From the NCBI GenBank assembly GCA_014879855.1, contig JACSRH010000249.1:1-26417 (forward strand): a stretch of 26,417 bases of DNA. Reading direction: 5' to 3'. The translations under genes and the position numbers were made by a program. A model generated the notes under the pieces. The model made no database searches. It saw only the letters and a list, made by a program, of their open reading frames with translations, and was not told the DNA's origin. Shown piece by piece: positions 17,595 through 23,205 of the stretch (position 1 is the first letter of the stretch; each line of letters begins with the position of its first letter). The DNA is from Caldilineaceae bacterium (GTDB taxonomy: Bacteria; Chloroflexota; Anaerolineae; Caldilineales; Caldilineaceae).

Positions 17595-18800
17595 ATGAAA
17601 GCGTTGAAGATGATTGAGAATTTGGCGCCCTCGCTTGCATCCCCAAAACAGCCGCCGATTGACCACCAATTCAACAAGGTTTTTGACAAGGCGCGTGGGG
17701 GAATCCTTATCCAGGCGCCCGGAGACCGATACCTGCGCCATGTCAATATCCTGCGCTTTTTGCTGCCAGTTTTGTTATTTGTCGTCGCCAACGGCTTTGA
17801 AATCTACGAGCATTGGACAGAAATCACTCTGCTCAACCTCCAGTTGCTCGGCGAGGTCTTGTTCTTCGGCGTGTTGGGGCCGATCCTGGTCTTCACGTGG
17901 GTTTCCTATGTCGGCGTCCTGCTGCAAAAGCTGAACCTTGCCAACAAGCAGATGGCTGCGCTCAATCAAGGGCTGGAGAAGCAAGTGGCGGAACGCACCG
18001 CCATGCTGGCGCTGCGCAATGAAGAGCTGGCGTGCGCCAATGCTGAGCTGGCAGGGATGAACAACGATCTTAAAAAGCTGGATCAAATGAAGTCCGACTT
18101 CGTGGCGCTGGTTAGCCATGAATTGCGCGCACCGCTCACCAACCTGAATGGCGCGATCGAGATGACGCTCCAATCACAACATGAGCTTTCGGAGCAATCC
18201 CGGCGCGTGCTGCAGGTGATGGCCTCTGAAAGCGCCCGCCTGACGGATTTTGTGCGCACCATTCTTGATTTGTCACGCCTTGAGGCGGGCAAGATCAAGT
18301 TCAACCCTGGCCCGATCGCGGTCAAGCCGATGCTGGCGCGCAGCGTCGCCTCCTCGCTCGGTCACACGGAGCGCCCTGTCATTTGGCATATGGAGGCTCA
18401 GACGCCTCCGGTGTGGGCGGATGAAATTTATGTGGAAGAAATAGTGCGCAATATTCTGGTGAATGCCGAAAAGTACACACCGTCCGACAGCCCGGTTAAA
18501 ATCAGCGTCTCCACGTCCACTGCCAGACCAGGGTTTGTCCAGATTGCTGTCACCGACCACGGCCCAGGCATTGCAGCTGAAGCGCAAGCACACATCTTTG
18601 ACCGCTTTTATCGTATCAAATCTGAAGATGGCGGCGTCATTCCCGGGTGGGGTCTTGGGCTTTACTTTGCACACACCTTGACCGAAGCGCAAGGGGGGTG
18701 CTTGACGTTAACGTCGCCAGTTCACGATGATGCACACTTTCCGGGAGCCTGTTTCACTATCACGCTCCCGGTGGCCCAGGAGACCCCAGAACATGATTGA
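17595..18800 (+). CDS. Membrane sensor histidine kinase
   Basis: The protein is 401 aa. The first 50 residues are cytoplasmic and unassigned. Two transmembrane segments follow (about 51-68 and 83-109) with a loop of only about 14 residues, so there is no room for an external sensing domain. A coiled coil (110-165, rich in E, L, A, N) leads into the HisKA helix with H175 in the H-box FVALVSHELRAPL. The ATP-binding domain shows the N-box (VRNILVNAEKYTP), G1 (DHGPGIA), F-box (FDRFYRI) and G2 (GWGLGLYFAH). All catalytic motifs are intact. The stop codon overlaps the start of the response regulator gene by 8 bases, so the two are translationally coupled. The gene diverges from the surface/copper operon, which suggests it controls that operon; the signal is unknown but may be envelope or membrane state. 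Confidence 0.92.
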   Translation: MKALKMIENLAPSLASPKQPPIDHQFNKVFDKARGGILIQAPGDRYLRHVNILRFLLPVLLFVVANGFEIYEHWTEITLLNLQLLGEVLFFGVLGPILVFTWVSYVGVLLQKLNLANKQMAALNQGLEKQVAERTAMLALRNEELACANAELAGMNNDLKKLDQMKSDFVALVSHELRAPLTNLNGAIEMTLQSQHELSEQSRRVLQVMASESARLTDFVRTILDLSRLEAGKIKFNPGPIAVKPMLARSVASSLGHTERPVIWHMEAQTPPVWADEIYVEEIVRNILVNAEKYTPSDSPVKISVSTSTARPGFVQIAVTDHGPGIAAEAQAHIFDRFYRIKSEDGGVIPGWGLGLYFAHTLTEAQGGCLTLTSPVHDDAHFPGACFTITLPVAQETPEHD

Positions 18801-19491
18801 TTTACTCCTGATCGATGATGACGCTAATCTGACCGAACTTCTCGGCAATTATCTGGGGGATCGCGGTTATGCCGTGCGAATCGCCCACAACGGCGCCGAA
18901 GGCGTGCGCATGGTGCATGCCTATCAGCCGGCGCTGGTCGTGCTGGATGTCTCGATGCCGGTGCGCGACGGCTGGTATGTATTGCAGCGGATTCGCGAAC
19001 TGTCCACGGTGCCTGTACTGATGGTGACAGCACAGACGGAAGAGGAAAATGTGTTGCGTGGATTTGCGTTGGGCGCCGATGACTATGTTGCCAAGCCTTT
19101 CTCCTTCGCCGAACTTACAGCGCGCATCACAGCCGTCCTCAACCGCGTCAGCCGCACCGAGGCCGTGCAATCCGTCGAGATTTATGGCGAATTAACTATT
19201 GACTTGACTGACAAGCGCGTCTGGCGCGGCGGCGAATTGATCCACCTGACGCCGACCGAGTTCAAGTTGCTTGCGGTGTTGATCCGTCAAGCAGGTCATG
19301 TTATCTCGCAGGAAGAGCTGGTGCGCCAGGCGTGGGGCGAGCAATATCTGGAGGACATCGGGTATGTGCGCCGCTATGTGTGGCATCTGCGCCGCAAGAT
19401 CGAGCTGGACCCCAACAACCCGCGCTACATTCATAACGACCGCGGCTATGGCTACCGCTTCGAGGTCGCTGGCGTTGCCGTGCCAGCCTGA
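18793..19491 (+). CDS. OmpR/PhoB-family response regulator
   Basis: The protein is 232 aa: a receiver domain plus a winged-helix DNA-binding domain. The acidic pocket is D8-D9-D10 (IDDD), the phosphorylation site is D52 (VVLDVSMP), the switch threonine is T79 (MVTAQ) and the conserved lysine is K101 (DDYVAKPF). Residues about 135-228 form the Trans_reg_C domain (LTPTEFKLLAVLIRQAGHVI ... YVWHLRRKIE ... RGYGYRFE). The start ATG 18793 was chosen because AGGAG (18778-18782) lies 10 bases upstream and the receiver fold begins at once. A longer reading from 18727 would add 22 basic residues inside the kinase gene. It is the partner of the kinase just upstream and likely binds the divergent promoter region at 17402-17594. 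Confidence 0.93.
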   Translation: MIDLLLIDDDANLTELLGNYLGDRGYAVRIAHNGAEGVRMVHAYQPALVVLDVSMPVRDGWYVLQRIRELSTVPVLMVTAQTEEENVLRGFALGADDYVAKPFSFAELTARITAVLNRVSRTEAVQSVEIYGELTIDLTDKRVWRGGELIHLTPTEFKLLAVLIRQAGHVISQEELVRQAWGEQYLEDIGYVRRYVWHLRRKIELDPNNPRYIHNDRGYGYRFEVAGVAVPA

Positions 19492-19517
19492 ACTGAAGCG
19501 TGGATAAGATCGAAGTC

Positions 19518-19552
19518 TACAAGCCGAGTTTCTTGAAGAAATTCGGCTTGTA
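19518..19552. terminator. Bidirectional terminator between the response regulator and rimO
   Basis: Arms 19518-19532 (TACAAGCCGAGTTTC) and 19538-19552 form a 15-bp stem with one G-U pair and a 5-base loop. The hairpin lies in the 94-base gap between the convergent response regulator and rimO genes, so it can serve both. The downstream plus-strand sequence is moderately T-rich. Confidence 0.7.
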
Positions 19553-19585
19553 TCACACATTGTTTATTGCAAGCGCAATCCGGAT

Positions 19586-21052
19586 CTAATCCAGGGAGAT
19601 TGGGGCGCGATCCGGACGTTTGCTGGAAAAAACTTCCCCAACCAGCGGCTCGCCGACAAGATCGTACTCCATGGCGCCATTGATATGCACCTGCATCATC
19701 TCGCCGATCGGCGCGCCGCGCACGCCGGGCACGAGCACCAACCCGTCGATCTCGGGTGCATCCCGGTAAGAGCGCGCCAGCAACAACGGCTCGCCGCTGC
19801 CCTCGACCCGACCTTCTCCTTCCACCAGCACTTCTAGCGCTCTGCCCACCTGCATCTGATTTTTGCGCAGGCTGATGGGCTGCTGCAACTCCATCAACCG
19901 GGCGTAGCGCGCCTGTTTGACCTCGTCAGACACTTGGTCGGGCAATGTCGCGGAGGGCGTGCCCGGCTCCGGGCTGAAGAGGAACGCGCCCACCTTGTCA
20001 AACTCGATGGCTCTGGCAAAGTCAAGCAACCCCTGAAACTCCTCTTCGGTCTCCCCAGGGTAGCCCACAATAAAGGTGGTGCGCAGCGCGATGTCCGGCA
20101 TGGCCGCGCGCAGCTTGCTCACGTGATCATAGATCATCTCCAGCTTGCTGGGCCGGTGCATGCGGCGCAAGGTGCGCGGGTCGCCGTGCTGCAGCGGCAT
20201 GTCAAGATAGGACGCGATCTTGGACTGGGTCGCCATCACTTCGATCAGCTCATCGCTCACGTGGCCGGGATAGGCGTACATCAACCGCACCCAGTGTAGC
20301 CGCTCGTCAGTGCGGTTGCAGAGGGCGGCAAGCAATCGCGGCAGGCTGTTCGGCTCGCCCCAGTCGCGGCCATAGTCCGTCGTGTCCTGGGCAACGACGA
20401 CCAGTTCACGCGCGCCGGCCTTCACCAGGGCGCTCGCCTCGTCGACAATTGCCTCCAGCGGACGGCTGCGCAATTTGCCTTTGAAGGACGGGATGGTGCA
20501 GAACGCACACGGCGCGTTGCAGCCGTCAGAAATTTTGAGATAGGCGCTGCCGGCCGTGACAGGTGGGCGCGGCGTCGCCATCGTGAACGCCTGAGATGGA
20601 TCGCCCAACAGCGCGGGGACGCGCTGGTCGCCCAGCCACGCAGAGGCGTCGGCATTTTCCGCCTCGCCCAGCAGTGTGTACCGTTCGAGACGACGGCGCG
20701 CCTTGCCGCTGCGCATCTGGCCGATCAGATCCAGCACATCCATCCAGCGCCGCGTGCCGAGCAGCCCATCGACTTTCGGCACGCGCTCGATCACTTCGGC
20801 GCCGTTGCGCTGCGCCAGGCAGCCCGCCGCCACCAGCAACTGATGTTTACGCTTGCGCCGGCCCAACTCCTGCAGCACGCCGATCGACTCCTCTTTGGCC
20901 GCTTCCAGAAAGCCGCACGTGTTGACGATCAACACATCAGCGTCCTGTTGGCGGTCGGTGGGCCGATAGTTGGCGTCGCGCAGCAGCATTTCAATGCCGT
21001 CGCTGTCGACTCTATTTTTGGGGCATCCCAATGTAACCAGATGATATTTCAC
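19586..21052 (-). CDS. rimO: Ribosomal protein S12 methylthiotransferase RimO
   Basis: The enzyme is a radical-SAM methylthiotransferase that thiomethylates an aspartate of ribosomal protein S12. The 488-aa protein shows the N-terminal UPF0004 cysteines C10 (TLGCPKNRVDS), C46 (NTCGF) and C78 (AAGCLAQ), which hold the auxiliary 4Fe-4S cluster. The radical-SAM motif is C178-x3-C182-x2-C185 (CNAPCAFCTIPSFKG). A C-terminal TRAM domain completes it. TLGCPKN with VDS and the IPSFKGK segment separate RimO from MiaB. I chose GTG 21052, which shares the GTGA overlap with the stop codon of the HD gene and gives the family-typical start MKYHLVTLGCPK. A GTG at 21073 would add seven residues. It is slightly longer than Escherichia coli RimO because of an insertion (about 113-160). 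Confidence 0.95.
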   Translation of the reverse strand: MKYHLVTLGCPKNRVDSDGIEMLLRDANYRPTDRQQDADVLIVNTCGFLEAAKEESIGVLQELGRRKRKHQLLVAAGCLAQRNGAEVIERVPKVDGLLGTRRWMDVLDLIGQMRSGKARRRLERYTLLGEAENADASAWLGDQRVPALLGDPSQAFTMATPRPPVTAGSAYLKISDGCNAPCAFCTIPSFKGKLRSRPLEAIVDEASALVKAGARELVVVAQDTTDYGRDWGEPNSLPRLLAALCNRTDERLHWVRLMYAYPGHVSDELIEVMATQSKIASYLDMPLQHGDPRTLRRMHRPSKLEMIYDHVSKLRAAMPDIALRTTFIVGYPGETEEEFQGLLDFARAIEFDKVGAFLFSPEPGTPSATLPDQVSDEVKQARYARLMELQQPISLRKNQMQVGRALEVLVEGEGRVEGSGEPLLLARSYRDAPEIDGLVLVPGVRGAPIGEMMQVHINGAMEYDLVGEPLVGEVFSSKRPDRAPISLD

Positions 21053-21687
21053 AATGTTTCTTCGCTTTCCCACACTTCTAAAAACCAGCTCATTGCCTGG
21101 TATCGCTCCTGGGCAAGATAACTCGCCGGCGCAGTGTTCATACTCTTGACCGTTTTACTCAGCACCTTGCGCGTAAATTTCGACAACTCTTGGCGCCGCG
21201 CGGTCAGCGTCATGCCGTCAAACTGGCGCAGGCTCAGGGTGTACGCCAGCACATTGACGCCCAGCTTGGTCAACTTATCCGCGTCCCATAACACCGCGGT
21301 CTCTAGTGGCTCCAGCGCCGCGGCGTCTGGTTCTCGCGTCAAACCTACGTGGCGGGCAATAGCATCGACCACCGCCGGGATCTTCTCCGGTGGAAAATCT
21401 GTGGCGTTCAGCAACGCTTCGGCCGCGGCCGCGCCCGCCTTGCCATGATTCGGCTCGCTTTTGCAGATGTCGTGCAGCCAAGCCGCGGCCTCCACAATGT
21501 CGCGGTCGGCGTCGGTTTTGTCTGCAAGCCACAACGCCATCTGCACCACGCGCTGCACATGCTCCCAACGATGGCTGAAGGGGATAGGTTCGTCCTCTGT
21601 CAGGCCGAACCGCGCCCGCGCCTCAGCGTCTGCGCTCGCTTGCGCTTCGGCGCGGCAGCGCTCCTGCCACGTCAAACGATTGGACAT
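21049..21687 (-). CDS. HD-domain phosphohydrolase
   Basis: The 212-aa protein has an HD metal-binding domain: H43 (SHRWEHV), H72-D73 (AAWLHDICKSE), H113 (AIARHVG) and D135/D137 (LWDADKL). This is the pattern of small stand-alone HD hydrolases of the YpgQ/YqeK type that act on nucleotides or related phosphate esters; the substrate cannot be assigned. The start ATG 21687-21685 overlaps the stop of the preceding gene as TAATG, and the stop overlaps the rimO start as GTGA. The longer reading frame upstream is inside the phosphoesterase gene and is not used. It sits in the middle of a three-gene operon with tight translational coupling. Confidence 0.85.
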   Translation of the reverse strand: MSNRLTWQERCRAEAQASADAEARARFGLTEDEPIPFSHRWEHVQRVVQMALWLADKTDADRDIVEAAAWLHDICKSEPNHGKAGAAAAEALLNATDFPPEKIPAVVDAIARHVGLTREPDAAALEPLETAVLWDADKLTKLGVNVLAYTLSLRQFDGMTLTARRQELSKFTRKVLSKTVKSMNTAPASYLAQERYQAMSWFLEVWESEETL

Positions 21688-22337
21688 TATCTCTTTGGCT
21701 CCAATTCCAGAATCCGGTAGGGATAGACGTTGATGACCTCCGTCTCCAGGTAACGCGTCTGTGTAACCACATCGCGCCGATACAGGTGGATATGCCCGTG
21801 CAACAAGTAGCGCGGACGAAACCACCGCATAAAGGTCAAAAAACTCTTGAACCCCTGATGCGGTCGATCCGGCTGGTCGTGGATGCCCCACGGCGGCGAA
21901 TGCGCGACCAACACGTCGAGATAGCGGCCGTAACGTGCACGATTCAGCACCAGCCGCGGCGCCATGCGTAGAATTTTGAACATCATCTCCGTGTCAGTGT
22001 ACTGAAAGCGGGGTGAATTGTTGTAGCGAATCGATCCTTCCAGGCCGGCGAGCAGCAGCGAACCCTCGCGCACCGTGCGCTGATGCAGATTGACGCCGCC
22101 CATTGGCTCACTCACCGCGCGCCACTCATCGCCGCTGCCGCTGTGATATTCCACTTCGCGCGCGTGGTTGCCATGCACAAAGTAAGTGGGGCGCCCCATC
22201 ATGGTCATCACATATTCGACGTAATAATGGGGTAGATCGCCGCAACTGAGCACCAGATCGATCTTGCCAACATGTCGATTGATGCCAGCGCTGTACAAGA
22301 TCGGTTCTACTTTGTCGCTGATCACCAGGGCGCGCAT
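21687..22337 (-). CDS. Calcineurin-like metallophosphoesterase
   Basis: The 216-aa protein shows the metallophosphoesterase motifs: D8 (VISDKVEP, with V where many relatives have H), GD (LSCGDLPHYYVEY), GNH (YFVHGNHARE), H (VLVAHSPPWG) and GHIH (LLHGHIH). This is a two-metal phosphodiesterase or phosphatase; the natural substrate is unknown. It is first in the operon with the HD hydrolase and rimO. I chose ATG 22337, because the protein family begins with MRALVISD-like sequence and because a promoter -10 element lies only about 8 bases upstream, which would make the mRNA nearly leaderless. Longer readings up to 22439 add an unconserved hydrophobic stretch. Confidence 0.88.
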   Translation of the reverse strand: MRALVISDKVEPILYSAGINRHVGKIDLVLSCGDLPHYYVEYVMTMMGRPTYFVHGNHAREVEYHSGSGDEWRAVSEPMGGVNLHQRTVREGSLLLAGLEGSIRYNNSPRFQYTDTEMMFKILRMAPRLVLNRARYGRYLDVLVAHSPPWGIHDQPDRPHQGFKSFLTFMRWFRPRYLLHGHIHLYRRDVVTQTRYLETEVINVYPYRILELEPKR

Positions 22338-22345
22338 AGCGGTGC

Positions 22346-22374
22346 ATTGTAGCATTGCCAAAAGGACAGCCCAA
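22346..22374 (-). promoter_or_regulatory. Promoter of the phosphoesterase-HD-rimO operon
   Basis: On the minus strand TTGGGC (22374-22369), 17 bases, then TACAAT (22351-22346), preceded by TGC, i.e. an extended -10. The predicted transcription start is within a few bases of ATG 22337, so the transcript would be leaderless or nearly so. No Shine-Dalgarno sequence precedes that ATG. Confidence 0.55.
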
Positions 22375-22389
22375 ACAGCAGGCGTCAAA

Positions 22390-22399
22390 TTTACGTAAA
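22390..22399. promoter_or_regulatory. Perfect palindrome TTTACGTAAA upstream of the operon promoter
   Basis: A 10-base perfect palindrome lies about 15 bases upstream of the -35 element of the phosphoesterase operon, in the 196-base divergent gap with pdxH. It could be an operator; no direct evidence. Confidence 0.25.
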
Positions 22400-22533
22400 C
22401 AAGAGGCGACAATCCGTGATTGCAGCCTAACAGTAACATCGCTTATGGACGGTTTGCCGCAAGCGGCGTATGCTGCACTCTGACTGACGAACCTCCACTG
22501 TATCTGCCTTCGTAGTCCAGGAAAGGACGCACG

Positions 22534-23178
22534 ATGTCTACAAATATGACAAATTTCCGCAAAGAATATCAATACGATCATCTGTCGGAGGAGAACGCCG
22601 GGGCCGATCCTTTTGCGCTTTTTGAGATATGGCTGCAACTGGCCGGCGAAAGCGCCATCCATGAGCCAAACGCCATGGCGCTGGCAACGGCGACGCCCGG
22701 CGGCAGACCCTCGATCCGCATGGTGCTGCTCAAGGGGTTTGATCACGCTGGTTTCACGTTTTTCACCAACTACAACAGCCACAAAGGACGCGAGCTGGCG
22801 ATTAACCCCTTTGCCTCTCTGCTTTTCTGGTGGGAGCCATTGGAGCGCCAGGTGCGTATCGAAGGCGCAATCGAGAAGTTACCCGCCGCGGTATCCGACG
22901 AATATTACTACAGCCGACCCCTGGGCAGCCGCCTGGGCGCCTGGGTTTCCCAACAGAGCAAAGTGATCCCCAACCGTGCAGTGCTGGACACGCGCTTTGC
23001 CGAACTTCAGGCGGAGTATCGTGACAAGCACCCCGACCGCCCGCCCTTTTGGGGTGGCTACCGCCTCGTTCCCGCACAATTCGAGTTCTGGCAAGGCGGC
23101 GTCAATCGCCTGCACGACCGCCTGCGCTACTGCCGGCAGCCGGATGCCAGTTGGCTGCGCGAGCGTCTTGCCCCCTGA
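22534..23178 (+). CDS. pdxH: Pyridoxine/pyridoxamine 5'-phosphate oxidase
   Basis: The FMN enzyme oxidises pyridoxine or pyridoxamine 5'-phosphate to pyridoxal 5'-phosphate, using oxygen. The 214-aa length is normal for the family. Visible motifs are R62-MVLLK67 and NSHKGREL (81-88) for FMN phosphate binding, SRPLGSRLGAWVSQQS (about 127-142), WGGY (173-176) and FEFWQGG with NRLHDR (191-196), which contains the substrate-binding R and H. AAGGA (22523-22527) lies 6 bases before the ATG. It diverges from the phosphoesterase operon. It is followed after 27 bases by the helicase gene, with which it may be co-transcribed. Confidence 0.95.
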   Translation: MSTNMTNFRKEYQYDHLSEENAGADPFALFEIWLQLAGESAIHEPNAMALATATPGGRPSIRMVLLKGFDHAGFTFFTNYNSHKGRELAINPFASLLFWWEPLERQVRIEGAIEKLPAAVSDEYYYSRPLGSRLGAWVSQQSKVIPNRAVLDTRFAELQAEYRDKHPDRPPFWGGYRLVPAQFEFWQGGVNRLHDRLRYCRQPDASWLRERLAP

Positions 23179-23205
23179 TCGCTGCTGTAGCATAACCGTT
23201 TCCTG

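Noticed and set aside
22452..22466. Small inverted repeat GCCGC-AA-GCGGC before pdxH
   Set aside because: Five pairs with a two-base loop are expected by chance in GC-rich DNA and it is not next to a gene end.
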